From Lentisphaerota bacterium (GTDB lineage Bacteria; Verrucomicrobiota; Lentisphaeria; Oligosphaerales; JABHEG01): 64,000 nucleotides of DNA. Below the pieces are notes generated by a model. It saw nothing but the letters and a program-made list of their open reading frames with translations. It was not told the origin of the DNA and ran no database searches. The stretch lies in the NCBI GenBank assembly GCA_018676675.1, contig JABHEG010000079.1, positions 1 through 64,000 on the forward strand. The letters are read 5' to 3'. A program made the position numbers and the translations under genes. Of the stretch, positions 1 through 9,119 are shown in pieces; the first letter of the stretch is position 1; the number at the start of each line of letters is the position of its first letter.

Positions 1-138
1 GGTGAAGGACTCACCGAACGCCGGCCTGGACGCAGCTTTCCGAGGAAAAAAACACCAACGAAGCACCGTCACGTCATGAACCGCAAAAGGATCTGAGGCC
101 GTCGCGCCGCCCGGACGCTTAGGTTGACGGCATTGGGG

Positions 139-162
139 CCGGGGGAGCCGCTGCTCCCCCGG
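139..162. terminator. GC-rich perfect hairpin downstream of the acetylesterase gene
   Basis: A 10-bp perfect stem (CCGGGGGAGC / GCTCCCCCGG) with a CGCT loop. It lies about 35 bases beyond the stop codon of the minus-strand gene ending at 198, which is where a terminator would be. No T-tract follows on either strand, so intrinsic termination is not proven; it could instead protect the 3' end of the mRNA. The rest of 1-197 shows nothing I can assign. Confidence 0.5.
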
Positions 163-197
163 ATGGGGTATGGGGTAAGCAGCCCCAGTCTTCTCTC

Positions 198-1742
198 CTA
201 CTGTTTCCCGTCGGTCACACCGGGCCAGGTGTCCGTGCGGAAGGGGACAGCGGGCAGTTCGGCCTTGTTGTAGAGGGTGCAGGGCGGGTTGTTGGCCCAG
301 CCGTAGCGGACGGCTCTTGGAGCCGGAACGTCCGCTGACTTGACCACGACCGTATCGCCGTCGATGGTCGCATCCGCCCACTTGAACACTTTGTCATCGC
401 CTGCGACGGCGAATCCGCCGAGCTTGTCGCCTTTGCTCACGAGACCGCCGCCGAGGAAGTCGAAGGATAGACGGACGGTGCTCCCCTCGGTCTTCATCGA
501 GGCGTACTTCGGGCCGCTGTAGACGATGCCTTTGTCGTAGAGCTTGGCCAGAGCGATCTTCGCCAGGCGCGCGCCCACATCCTGTTTGTTTTTCGGGTGG
601 ATGTCCTTGGCGTCGCCGATGTCAATGATGGTGGCCAGACCGCAGTTGGGATACCCGTAGCCGACCTTGGTCTGCGAGTCGCGTAGCTCTGCCCAGGCGC
701 TCTGTTCATTGGGGTCGGTCTGTTCGCTCCGGAAGTTAGCGATCTGGACGATGTAGAAGGGGAAATCGCCCTGTCCCCAGATCCGTCGCCAGTTGGCGAT
801 CATCGTCTGGAGAAGCTCTTCGTACTGCTGGCCGCGGCCGGCATTCGATTCGCCCTGGTACCAGGTGGCTCCTTTGATTGCGTAAGGGACCAGGGACAGG
901 ATCATGCCGTTGTAGAGGCCGGATGGACGCTGATAGTGACGTTCGTTCATTGGCGGCCGGGGTTTGCGCGCGAGCTTCTTCTCACCCTCTGCCTTCTGTT
1001 TGGCCACCTTCTCTTTCCAGGCCTCGACCTTTTCTTCCCAGGCCTTCTTCTTTTCGGGATACTGCTCCAGAGCTGTCTGGAAGCGCTCCAGGATCGGTTG
1101 CAGGTTCTCGCTTCTCCCGAGGTCTTCCTTGCTTGTCCAGGCTTCGGCCGGTGTCCCTCCCCAGGAGCTGTGCACAATGCCGATCGGTACATTCAGCTCC
1201 TCGAACAGGGAACGTCCGAAGAAGAAACCGGTCCCCGTGTACGCAGCCACGGTCTTGGGGGAGCAAACGGTCCATGTTCCGGCCAAATTTCGGGTCGGCT
1301 CGGGACAGACCGTGTTTCTGATCTGGAAGTGCCGGATCTTCGGCAGATCGGCTGCGGCCTTCACCTGCGCCGCGTCCTTGCACGACGCGACTCGCATGTT
1401 CATGTTCGACTGTCCGGAACAGAGCCACACCTCACCCATGAGAATGTCTTTGATCACGATCTCGTTGGTGCCTTTGATCGTCATCTGCAGGGCTTCGGAA
1501 GACGTCACTGGCTTCAGCACGATCTTCCAGTCCCCCTGCGCATCGGCCGTAGCTGAGCCGCTCTGGCCGGCGAGGCTCACAGTGACCTTCTCTCCCACGT
1601 CCGCCCAGCCCCACACCGGGAGATTCTGCCCTCGCTGCAGAACCATGTGATCTGCGAACAACGCCGCCGGCTTTACGTCAGCACGCAACGACCAGGCGGC
1701 ACACACCGCCATCACGAGACAGGCCCGGGAGATTCGCTTCAT
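198..1742 (-). CDS. secreted sialate O-acetylesterase-like SGNH esterase
   Basis: A 514-aa protein. The start at 1742 (MKRISRAC) is chosen over an upstream ATG because it opens directly into a signal peptide that ends near ...SLRADVKP. An N-terminal beta-sandwich region is followed by the SGNH nucleophile block GQSNM at about residues 110-114. WGGTPAEAW and WYQGESNA follow, and all three are hallmarks of the sialate O-acetylesterase (SASA) family. A lysine/glutamate-rich helical insert lies between blocks II and III (about residues 220-270). In PVC polysaccharide loci this family mostly removes acetyl groups from plant or algal glycans rather than sialic acid. The pectin-directed neighbours (PL11 at 4701) favour deacetylation of pectin or hemicellulose, which is inference. 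Likely exported to the periplasm or outside. Confidence 0.88.
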   Translation of the reverse strand: MKRISRACLVMAVCAAWSLRADVKPAALFADHMVLQRGQNLPVWGWADVGEKVTVSLAGQSGSATADAQGDWKIVLKPVTSSEALQMTIKGTNEIVIKDILMGEVWLCSGQSNMNMRVASCKDAAQVKAAADLPKIRHFQIRNTVCPEPTRNLAGTWTVCSPKTVAAYTGTGFFFGRSLFEELNVPIGIVHSSWGGTPAEAWTSKEDLGRSENLQPILERFQTALEQYPEKKKAWEEKVEAWKEKVAKQKAEGEKKLARKPRPPMNERHYQRPSGLYNGMILSLVPYAIKGATWYQGESNAGRGQQYEELLQTMIANWRRIWGQGDFPFYIVQIANFRSEQTDPNEQSAWAELRDSQTKVGYGYPNCGLATIIDIGDAKDIHPKNKQDVGARLAKIALAKLYDKGIVYSGPKYASMKTEGSTVRLSFDFLGGGLVSKGDKLGGFAVAGDDKVFKWADATIDGDTVVVKSADVPAPRAVRYGWANNPPCTLYNKAELPAVPFRTDTWPGVTDGKQ

Positions 1743-1846
1743 AACACACCCTTTTCTGTTCATTTGGTTGGGAAGCACAGGATCGTCCTCGGACAAGGTA
1801 AAGCTGGGGCGTCTTGATGCAAAGCGTTGGCGGGAGGTCACCGACC

Positions 1847-4522
1847 CTACTCCGCGGCCTCACGGCAAATACGGATGGCCAAGTCTTGCCGGAAGTCCGG
1901 AAGTGTCAGATCCAGCTTCCCCCAGCGAGTTCGCACCAGCTGTTCCTGGCGCCACGTCGCTGTCGTTGGGGAATAGAAGCGGACCACATAGCGCCCTCGA
2001 GACATCCCACGGACCGTCAGTTGTGCATGCTGGATGGGATGGCATGGTTGCTTGGCCAGGGCGCCGAACCAGGTGTAGTCGGTGTTGCGGAGCCAGAGCA
2101 GCGCCGTGTCTCGACCTCGGAGCCCCATGGTCTGACACCGTGTGCCCGGCGTCCCATAGTTCTCCAGCCGGATCTGATCGAGTGTGATCCAGTCGTTGCC
2201 TGTGTTCTCGATCCTGATCTCGTGCTTCCCTGCCGGGATGTCCACGGCATAGTCGCCGCGGTACGCATGCATGACGTTCTGCAGCGCCTCGTCCTCGTCG
2301 AGGAAGTCTGTGGTCAGGGCTTCAGTATCGTCCACATAGACTCGCAGGTTCGCTCCTCCGTAGCCCGAGACCGTACCAACACTGACCACGAGGCGGCCGG
2401 ACACAGGCCAGTTGCCCACGATGGTCTTCGGATTGTGGCAGTCGGCGTGGTTCCGAACGCCGTGCAGGCGTGTGCTGAGTGCGTCCTCCGGGGTCACCGT
2501 GCCATCTGGTCGGACCTCGATTCGTGCGGGACGGTTGTATAGAGCGGTTGCGTCCCAGGTGTGACGCTTCAGGGCCAGAGAAACGGTTTCCGGTGCCGTC
2601 TCTGAGGTCGGTGCTATTGAGGTCCTGAGTTCTTCGGCGCGGATGGGGCGGAACGCCTGCTCGTGCCAGCGCACGTCTTGCACGAACGTCGACAGCCCTG
2701 CGAAGTGTGAGTAATAGTCATGGCGGTCGATCCACTGCCACCACCAGGGCATGGCTGTTCCCGCGCAGCCACTCATCACACTTGCCCACATGCCGTTGTG
2801 GATGGACACGCCGCCTTCTATCACGTCTTCGAACTTGATGGTCATCAGGCCGAATTCGCCGGGGAACATCGGTTTGCCGTGGTGCGCAAGTTCGAGACAG
2901 CGGGGGCGGATGAAGGACGCGAAATCAATGGCGGCGGTCTGGTAGCAATGAGGTTGGACGAGTTCGAGCCACGGGGCGCCATGAATGGGGTCGTCCTCGG
3001 GGTTGCTGAAGCTGGTGGTAAGGAGGTGCTTGTAGGGGTCCACGCTGCGCAAATACTCAGCCATCTCAGCGTGCCAGGCGCGGATCTGGGGGGCCGCGCC
3101 TGCCAGGCGCCAGGCATCGGAACCGTTGACTTCGTTGAAGAACTCCCAGCTGTGCACGGCGGGAGACGCACTCCAGCGCGCCACAAGGTAGCGCAAGCGT
3201 TTGCGGAAGGCTGTCCTGGCCGTCTTGTCGGTGAAGAAGTCAGCCGCGCTGTCACAGACCGTGCTGTAGGGGTTGCGCTCCCATCCCCCTTGTGGGTTGT
3301 TCTTCTTTTCCGCGACTTCCCGGAAGTCCAACTGACAGAGCATCACTGCCGCGCTGCGCTGATCCGCGTGGTTGAGCAACGCGTCGAGCACGGCGCACTC
3401 TCTGGGACCGTATTGGATCAGCCCCTCTTTTTCGAAACCCAGACAGGGGGTGTTGAGCCAGACTCGAAACAGGTTGACTCCGGCGTCCGTAAATCGGTCG
3501 ATGTAGTAGACATACTCCGCGAAGTCGTCTTTGAAGACCAGCAGATTCGTCCCGACACTGAAGAAGGGCTTCCCGGATTCGTAGCTGAGGTATCGAGGAC
3601 ACTCCGGGGCTACACGGATGAAGCCGTTCCTCGCGGTCCGCGCAACGTGAAACGACTGCGGCGGTGCGTGGGTCGTTCCGACGCGGTTGGTCGCGGTCAG
3701 GGCGAAGGTGTAGTCTCCCGTGATCGGGGCGGCGATGCGCAGCCGCCATTCCCCCTGGAGCGCCGGGGCCCAGGAGATGAGTGGTAAACGGCGATTGAAG
3801 CACCACTGATGCTCCTTCCAACCCTGTTCCCAGGCGCCTTCTTTCAGAAGAGGCACACTGTGCTTGGCAGTGCCTGTCCTTATCTCGAGTTTCGGAGTGG
3901 GCCCCCTAATGCGTGTGAGGGCCTCCGAGCGGAATGCCAGCGTGTCGTAGGCGGACCAATCGGCCACGGCTTTGCCGGGGACCAGGTGGATGCCCGGGTA
4001 TCCCTGGCCATCCGGGACGATCGTGACAATCAACGCCGCTTCTCCTCTGTCGTCGACCCCCTTCTGCAGCGTTGCCCCTTTCCGACACGTCCAGCTCGCG
4101 AGATCTGTCAGGTCATGGAGCTTGCGCCGTTGGCCCGTGCTGCTGTTCACCAGCACGATTTGAGATACCGAGAATGACACTGGCTTGCCCCGTGGGAACT
4201 CGTTGGCACCGATGTAGAACTGCAGGAGCGTGAGAGCTGAAAAGCGGGCAGTGGGGGGCTCCTGGCGCATGACACACGGTGCCATCCAAAAGGCAGGGAC
4301 CGCCCAGGAGCGTCCAGTCGGTCCCGTCACGGCGGCATCCACCCGGATTTCGTCCGGGTCGTACGGATTCTGGTATTCAGCGCCCAGCTGAAACGTAAAC
4401 TCAGCCGTCCGAGCCAGTGACGATGGTGAAATCGTTCGCAGCGGCGAAACCACAGGTGGTCGGGGCTGCCCGCGGACAACGACTGTCAGAAGCAGAGCAG
4501 TTACGGCCAGCCTGTATGTCAT
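1847..4522 (-). CDS. secreted DUF5060 / GH5-like glycoside hydrolase
   Basis: An 891-aa protein. The start at 4522 (MTYRLAVTALLL) gives a clean signal peptide; an upstream in-frame extension to 5104 would overlap the divergent PL11 gene. Residues about 40-120 match the DUF5060 immunoglobulin-like fold (AEFTFQLGAEYQNPYDPDE). A TIM-barrel region follows with WEFFNEVNGSD near residue 460, carrying the typical acid/base NE pair, and PMFPGEFG near residue 550 as the likely nucleophile glutamate. The C-terminal third is beta-rich and has a carbohydrate-binding-like part (GGANLRVYVDD). DUF5060 proteins of this layout usually act on plant or algal polysaccharides; the substrate cannot be told from sequence. 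It is read divergently from the rhamnogalacturonan lyase, with 178 bp between the starts. The next gene downstream, ending at 198, may be co-transcribed. Confidence 0.82.
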   Translation of the reverse strand: MTYRLAVTALLLTVVVRGQPRPPVVSPLRTISPSSLARTAEFTFQLGAEYQNPYDPDEIRVDAAVTGPTGRSWAVPAFWMAPCVMRQEPPTARFSALTLLQFYIGANEFPRGKPVSFSVSQIVLVNSSTGQRRKLHDLTDLASWTCRKGATLQKGVDDRGEAALIVTIVPDGQGYPGIHLVPGKAVADWSAYDTLAFRSEALTRIRGPTPKLEIRTGTAKHSVPLLKEGAWEQGWKEHQWCFNRRLPLISWAPALQGEWRLRIAAPITGDYTFALTATNRVGTTHAPPQSFHVARTARNGFIRVAPECPRYLSYESGKPFFSVGTNLLVFKDDFAEYVYYIDRFTDAGVNLFRVWLNTPCLGFEKEGLIQYGPRECAVLDALLNHADQRSAAVMLCQLDFREVAEKKNNPQGGWERNPYSTVCDSAADFFTDKTARTAFRKRLRYLVARWSASPAVHSWEFFNEVNGSDAWRLAGAAPQIRAWHAEMAEYLRSVDPYKHLLTTSFSNPEDDPIHGAPWLELVQPHCYQTAAIDFASFIRPRCLELAHHGKPMFPGEFGLMTIKFEDVIEGGVSIHNGMWASVMSGCAGTAMPWWWQWIDRHDYYSHFAGLSTFVQDVRWHEQAFRPIRAEELRTSIAPTSETAPETVSLALKRHTWDATALYNRPARIEVRPDGTVTPEDALSTRLHGVRNHADCHNPKTIVGNWPVSGRLVVSVGTVSGYGGANLRVYVDDTEALTTDFLDEDEALQNVMHAYRGDYAVDIPAGKHEIRIENTGNDWITLDQIRLENYGTPGTRCQTMGLRGRDTALLWLRNTDYTWFGALAKQPCHPIQHAQLTVRGMSRGRYVVRFYSPTTATWRQEQLVRTRWGKLDLTLPDFRQDLAIRICREAAE

Positions 4523-4700
4523 CTCTCCGTCCTTTGTCTGTTGTGTGGAGCCCCACAATATACTCCTGGCCTGGAGTGACGTTGATCCCTCACCCGTTCG
4601 TCCCCACCCCATTGTCCCACGCGGACGGGGTGTTACGTTGTCGTCCCGCGCGAAATGGAATCTCGATGTCCCGGTGTGAAGTTGATTAGGAGGCTGTTTG
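4523..4700. promoter_or_regulatory. divergent promoter region between DUF5060 hydrolase and PL11 lyase
   Basis: This 178-bp gap separates two divergently read secreted enzymes. A perfect Shine-Dalgarno AGGAGG at 4688-4693 stands 7 bases before the ATG at 4701 and decides the PL11 start over an in-frame TTG at 4698. A short inverted repeat (TGTGG at 4544-4548, CCACA at 4553-4557) sits near the minus-strand gene and could be a leader hairpin or an operator. No confident -35/-10 pair is seen. Confidence 0.4.
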
Positions 4701-7685
4701 ATGGCGGCGAAGATGATCTTGGTTGGCGGCTTAATGCTCGCAAGCGGCTGTGTGAGCTTCCAGCCCCGTGAGATTGTGCGTTTCGAGGCAGAGGCCTGCA
4801 CGGGCCCGGCAGAGGCCTGGCAGGAAAACAAGTTCTCGCATGAGAAGTGGAATCTGTGGAGCACGGATGTCAAAGCGAATGAGAAGTGGTCCGGGGGTGT
4901 GGTCTTGCAGTCCCCCGTTGTGAAGGAAGACCGGGCCACGGGAGAGGAGGGAGCCCCGGTTTTGCACACCGTGATCGAAGGCCTACGCAACGGCACGTAC
5001 GATGTCTGTATGAACAGCACCCGTGCGATCGGGGTCTCACGCGATGGCGAAACCTGGTTCAGATCACATGGTGGAGTTCTGTTCGACGACCCGATCAAGA
5101 TCAAAGACGGCCGGTTCGAGCTCTGGTTTGACGACCGCTATGCTAACCAGGGAGGTACGGGATCGTGTTACGTCGATTACCTGGATTTTCGGCCCGCACT
5201 GAAGAGGAGCTCCTCGGTAAAGGTAGGTTCGCGCACTCCCTCGCCAGAGGACTACCCGCCCGTACAGGGCTGGGCCAAAGAGCGCAGGGAAGAGCTGCTG
5301 GATCGTGGCGTCATTGCCCTGATGACGCCGCGCGGGGCCTACGTGAGTTGGCGTTTGCTCAAGAACGATCCCCCGGATGTCGGCTTCGATGTCTATCGTC
5401 GTGTGGGCGACGGGCCGGTGAAGAAACTCAACCGGGCCCCGATCACTGCCACCACCGACGTCATCGATCGCACCGCGCCACGCGCCGGGCCGGGCGTGGT
5501 TTACACCGTCCTTCCGGCCGGCGTCGAGGCCCCAGCCTTAGGCGCATCTGCAACGCTCTCTGCGTTGGGAGCCGAGGCCTCCTCTGCCGCCTACCTCTCG
5601 ATCAAGCTCAACGACGAGCGAACGCGTTTTCAGAAGGTCGCCTTTGCCGACCTCAACGGCGACGGCAAGCTCGACTACGTCATCAAGCACCCCAACGGCA
5701 ATGTTGATCCCTGGGTCTCCTACTGGAAGCGATCTGACGACACCTACAAGATCGAGGCCTACCTGCATGACGGAACGTACCTTTGGACCCGTGACCTCGG
5801 CTGGTCCATCGAGCGGGGCATCTGGTACTCGCCTTACGTCGTGGCCGACCTCAATGGCGACGGCAAGGCCGAGATCGCGATCAAGACCGGCAGAGGGGAT
5901 CCCCGCGAGGAGGACGGCAAGGTGCGCAGCGGGCCGGAATGGCTCTCCATCTGGAACGGCATGACCGGGAAGCGGATCGCGCGGACGCTCTGGCCCGCGC
6001 GCGAGGCGTTCCTGGGCATCAGTCACGACTACAACTACTACTCCCGAAATCAGCTGGCTGTGGCCTATCTGGACGGCAAGACCCCTTGTGTGATCGCCCT
6101 GCGCGGCACGTACAACATCATGATGGCCGACGCCTATCAGCTCAAAGGCAGGCGACTCGACTCTCTCTGGTCCTACAGCAATGATCGCCTGGCTCGGGAG
6201 TACTGGGGGCAGGGCGAGCACTTCACCCACGCGGTGGACGTGGATGGTGACGGGCGCGACGAGGTGATGCTCGGAAGCGTCATGCTCGACGACACCGGCT
6301 GTCCGCTCTGGACCACCGGTTTGGGACACAACGATGCGGCGTACGTGAGCGACGTTCTCCCCGACCGACCGGGGTTGGAGGTCTTCTACATTATTGAGCG
6401 CCGCCAAAGTAAGCACGGTATGTGTCTGGCAGACGCCCGCACCGGGGAGATCATCTGGGGGCACGACAAGCCCACCACCCATGTCCATGGCGCGGGTATG
6501 TGTGCGGACATTGATCCACTCCATCCCGGTATGGAAGGATGGGGCGCGGATTCAGCCAACCACAAGATCGCCGGGGGACCCTGGCTGTGGGCTGCCAACG
6601 GTGAGCTTCTGGCGTGCGCAGATCCGACGCTGCCCAGGACCTTCAGCGTTGAGACGGTCTTCTGGGACGCGGATCTGCAGAAGGAATGCCTTTTCAGCAA
6701 AAGCCCCAGTGACTTCCGGGGCGGTCCCGTGGACGGCGTCATTGCCGGAAGCGTTGTGATGGTCGCCGACATCCTGGGCGACTGGCGCGAAGAGATCATC
6801 ACCAGCACCCCTGGCGAACTTCGCATCTACTCTACCACATTGCCTGCTATGGACCGGCGTGTCTGTCTTCTCCAGGACCCAGTCTATCGGGCCGATGTGC
6901 GGATGGACTCGATGGGGTACCGCAAGCTACCGTCGCTCTCCTACTGCCCCGCTGCGGAAAGCCCCAATGTGAATCTGACACTGCTGCCCAAGACCGATGA
7001 CAAGCGCCGCCGTTGTCGGGTGGTGGTGAGTGCGCCGCTGAACACGGCCCTGCAGGGCACACTGGCTCTGTCCACAGGCTCCACCACCTTCGCGGTTGAT
7101 CTCAAGCCTGGCGAGCTCACGTCATTCGAAGCCGACGTGCACGGGGAACTCCCGGAAAAGGTCCCGTTGACATTCCTCGACGCGACGCTGTCGACGGCCG
7201 AGGGGCAATTGCGCACGCGTGTGCCCGTCAGTATCCCCAAGCCTCCGCCCGGGACCTACAAGAGCTCGCTGCCAAGGGTCGAGGCCGAAGCGTTTTCCGG
7301 ACAGGGCGGCGGGAACGTCAAGGTCCGCGCGGACAAGGCCAACGTCTCCGGCCGGGCCTTCTCCCACTGGGACGCCGCCGGACACTGGCTCGAATGGACG
7401 CTTGACCTGGCGGAGGCGGGACGCTATGAGCTGGTCTTCCGCTACTGCACCCCGGGCAAGGCGATCCGCGAAGTCGCGATCGACGGAAAGGGCTTGGGGC
7501 AACTGACCCTCCCCGGCACGGGAGGCTTCGGCGACACCAAGGGCGATTGGCTGGAGCAACCCTTCAATACGTTCCCCGAGGCAAAGGTCCTCCGCCTCCA
7601 GGCCGGCAAGCACATCCTACGCGTGACCAACGTGAACGATACCGCCATGAATCTGGACTTCATCGGCTTCCGCAAAATGCCATAG
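4701..7685 (+). CDS. rhamnogalacturonan lyase, PL11 family, lipoprotein
   Basis: A 994-aa protein. The start is set by AGGAGG 7 bases upstream. The N-terminus has a short hydrophobic stretch ending in a lipobox (LASGC), so the product is probably lipid-anchored. Residues about 20-165 are an added beta-rich domain. The PL11 catalytic beta-propeller runs from about 190 to 760: the entry motif GAYVSWRLLKNDPPDVGFDVYR, then FADLNGDGKLDYVIK and VADLNGDGKAEIAIK, which are calcium-binding FG-GAP-like loops typical of the YesW/YesX family. The C-terminal 130 residues form a CBM (AGHWLEWTLDLAEAGRYELVF) that recurs at the end of the 1454-aa protein at 38150. PL11 enzymes cleave rhamnogalacturonan I by beta-elimination. 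The roughly 620-aa family core is extended here by domains at both ends. Confidence 0.9.
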   Translation: MAAKMILVGGLMLASGCVSFQPREIVRFEAEACTGPAEAWQENKFSHEKWNLWSTDVKANEKWSGGVVLQSPVVKEDRATGEEGAPVLHTVIEGLRNGTYDVCMNSTRAIGVSRDGETWFRSHGGVLFDDPIKIKDGRFELWFDDRYANQGGTGSCYVDYLDFRPALKRSSSVKVGSRTPSPEDYPPVQGWAKERREELLDRGVIALMTPRGAYVSWRLLKNDPPDVGFDVYRRVGDGPVKKLNRAPITATTDVIDRTAPRAGPGVVYTVLPAGVEAPALGASATLSALGAEASSAAYLSIKLNDERTRFQKVAFADLNGDGKLDYVIKHPNGNVDPWVSYWKRSDDTYKIEAYLHDGTYLWTRDLGWSIERGIWYSPYVVADLNGDGKAEIAIKTGRGDPREEDGKVRSGPEWLSIWNGMTGKRIARTLWPAREAFLGISHDYNYYSRNQLAVAYLDGKTPCVIALRGTYNIMMADAYQLKGRRLDSLWSYSNDRLAREYWGQGEHFTHAVDVDGDGRDEVMLGSVMLDDTGCPLWTTGLGHNDAAYVSDVLPDRPGLEVFYIIERRQSKHGMCLADARTGEIIWGHDKPTTHVHGAGMCADIDPLHPGMEGWGADSANHKIAGGPWLWAANGELLACADPTLPRTFSVETVFWDADLQKECLFSKSPSDFRGGPVDGVIAGSVVMVADILGDWREEIITSTPGELRIYSTTLPAMDRRVCLLQDPVYRADVRMDSMGYRKLPSLSYCPAAESPNVNLTLLPKTDDKRRRCRVVVSAPLNTALQGTLALSTGSTTFAVDLKPGELTSFEADVHGELPEKVPLTFLDATLSTAEGQLRTRVPVSIPKPPPGTYKSSLPRVEAEAFSGQGGGNVKVRADKANVSGRAFSHWDAAGHWLEWTLDLAEAGRYELVFRYCTPGKAIREVAIDGKGLGQLTLPGTGGFGDTKGDWLEQPFNTFPEAKVLRLQAGKHILRVTNVNDTAMNLDFIGFRKMP

Positions 7686-7710
7686 CGGTGCCGGGGGGAG
7701 TTGACGAGAC

Positions 7711-8082
7711 GTACGTCGCACGGCCCTCCGGGCGGCCGTCGATGGAGATCCGGTCATCCGTGACCGGCTGCTTTCCGGTTTGGGAAAACCGGCCTCCAGG
7801 TAGTGTCTACCCCTGGTACGCCGCACGGCCCCAAGGTAGTGTTTTCTTCTGGTACGCCACACGGCCCTCCGGGCGGCCGTCGATGGAGATCCGGTCATCC
7901 GTGACCGGCTGCCTTCCGGTTTGGGAAAACCGGCCTCCAGGTAGTGTCTACCCCTGGTACGCCGCATGGCCCCAAGGTAGTGTTTTCTTCTGGTACGCCA
8001 CACGGCCCCCGGGTGGCCGTCGATGGAGATCCGGTCATCCGTGACCGGCTGCCTTCCGGTTTGGGAAAACCGGCCTCCAAGA
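7711..8082. repeat. tandem repeat, ~140-bp unit, 2.6 copies, hairpin-rich
   Basis: The landmark GATGGAGATC occurs at 7741, 7882 and 8022, giving periods of 141 and 140 bp. The one-base difference comes from a CTCCGGG to CCCGGG change. Each unit carries perfect small hairpins: CCGGTCA-TCCG-TGACCGG (first copy 7750-7767) and CCGGTTT-GGGA-AAACCGG (7775-7792). There is also a shorter internal duplication around GGTAGTGTNNTNNNCTGGTACGCC. Part of the unit (GGTACGCCGCACGGCCCTCC) recurs at about 9350. It lies between convergent genes and I see no coding capacity. Confidence 0.9.
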
Positions 8083-8143
8083 GAAGGGCGGTCCGAGGCG
8101 CCTACCGTACAAGAACACGGGCAGCTCCTTTGGGGCCGGCTGT

Positions 8144-8238
8144 TCACTTCCAGAACTCACGGACGACGCGTTCCCATTCGTCGGCCATGAGCTGGTGGCC
8201 GCGGTATGTCGGATGGACGTTGTCCCAGATCCAGTAGT
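8144..8238 (-). pseudogene. C-terminal relic of an SGNH/GDSL hydrolase
   Basis: Read on the minus strand in a frame different from the overlapping alpha/beta-hydrolase, this segment encodes NYWIWDNVHPTYRGHQLMAD followed by about ten residues and a TGA at 8144-8146. That is the block V signature of SGNH hydrolases: catalytic D-x-x-H-P, then G-H..MA..W. Nothing of blocks I-III remains upstream in this frame. The sequence runs into the reading frame of the neighbouring esterase, so a deletion or recombination has joined the tail of a lost SGNH esterase gene to the 3' end of the alpha/beta-hydrolase gene. Confidence 0.75.
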
Positions 8239-9002
8239 TCCCCAAGGAAGCGCTCGACGAGAGCATCGCAGCTCCGGAACGCGCCTCTGTGGTCATGCCC
8301 GCTGAGATGGTGACACTCGATGTGGGGGTGCCCCATGGCTTTGAGACTGGCGGCCATGAATGCGTTCTCCGCCGGACGAGCCGGGATGTCCAGCGTCGGG
8401 TCGCCGGTCACGAGCAGGATCGGCGGCAGTTCCGGAGAAAGGTGTGACAATGGGGCGAGCTCATTGACGATTGGCTGGTAGCGATGCCCTGGATACGCGA
8501 GGTCCTCCTTGACCTGGAAGTGGGTCGTCATCTGTCCACTCACAAGAAGAAGTCCTGCCAAGGCGGTTGGGTAGACTCCATGTGGTGCGAGCCAGGTTGG
8601 GTCCATACCCACGATTGCCGCGAGGTACGCTCCTGCTGACATGCCGCCGATGATGATCTTGCCCGGATCGCCACCGTATTCGGTGATGTGTTTGAACACC
8701 CAAGCCACGGCCGCGGCCGCGTCTTCCTGGTACGCGGGAGCTTTGACCGCCGGCGAAAGCCGGTACCGTGCCTCCACAACGGCCACGTTACCGTTGTACA
8801 GCACGGGGGGGCACTCGCGTCCGCCGGACACCAGGCCTCCGCCGTGGAACCAAACCACCGTGGCGAAGTCCGTCGCCTGCCGGGGACAGCTCAACCAGAG
8901 CGTCTGCAACGGGTCAGATGCATCTCCCGCGTAGGGAACATCGCGCCAGTGCTCGTAGCGCATTTCATCGGGGCCGGGGGCCTCACTCCATTCGTTCGTC
9001 AT
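8157..9002 (-). CDS. alpha/beta-hydrolase, carboxylesterase/acetylesterase type
   Basis: A 281-aa protein with no signal peptide. The start is placed at the ATG at 9002 because hydrolase homology begins there; the longer open frame upstream runs through repeats. It carries the oxyanion-hole motif HGGG (53-56), the nucleophile elbow GMSAG (Ser about 122), a probable catalytic Asp in GDPTLD (about 206) and His in HLSGHDH (about 236). This is a complete triad of the HSL/BD-FAE-like esterases, which often deacetylate xylan or pectin. The last 20-odd residues, after FLGELLD, are proline/arginine-rich. They are translated from the out-of-frame tail of an SGNH gene relic, so the native C-terminus has been replaced, although the fold and triad look whole. 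Probably cytoplasmic. Confidence 0.82.
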   Translation of the reverse strand: MTNEWSEAPGPDEMRYEHWRDVPYAGDASDPLQTLWLSCPRQATDFATVVWFHGGGLVSGGRECPPVLYNGNVAVVEARYRLSPAVKAPAYQEDAAAAVAWVFKHITEYGGDPGKIIIGGMSAGAYLAAIVGMDPTWLAPHGVYPTALAGLLLVSGQMTTHFQVKEDLAYPGHRYQPIVNELAPLSHLSPELPPILLVTGDPTLDIPARPAENAFMAASLKAMGHPHIECHHLSGHDHRGAFRSCDALVERFLGELLDLGQRPSDIPRPPAHGRRMGTRRP

Positions 9003-9119
9003 ACAGGAATCCTGTTGGTTGGTGATGGGGGCTCCAGCAACCTTGCCACGGCCGGGGCCAAGTGCAAGCGGTGTGCATAGCGAGCTCTCTACCGAGAGAG
9101 GAGCAGTGGTTATTCTGAG

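Noticed and set aside
139-162. Certain rho-independent terminator
   Set aside because: The stem is perfect but lacks a T-tract on either strand, so it is listed only as a probable 3' hairpin.
1-197. Partial gene at the left edge
   Set aside because: Short open frames exist but none shows a family motif or a ribosome-binding site.
2720-3787. Plus-strand frame of 355 codons over the DUF5060 gene
   Set aside because: Antisense shadow; no start signal and no recognisable domain.
7711-8082. CRISPR array
   Set aside because: Units repeat along their full 140 bp with no unique spacers, and no cas genes are near. The same holds for 45235-45790.
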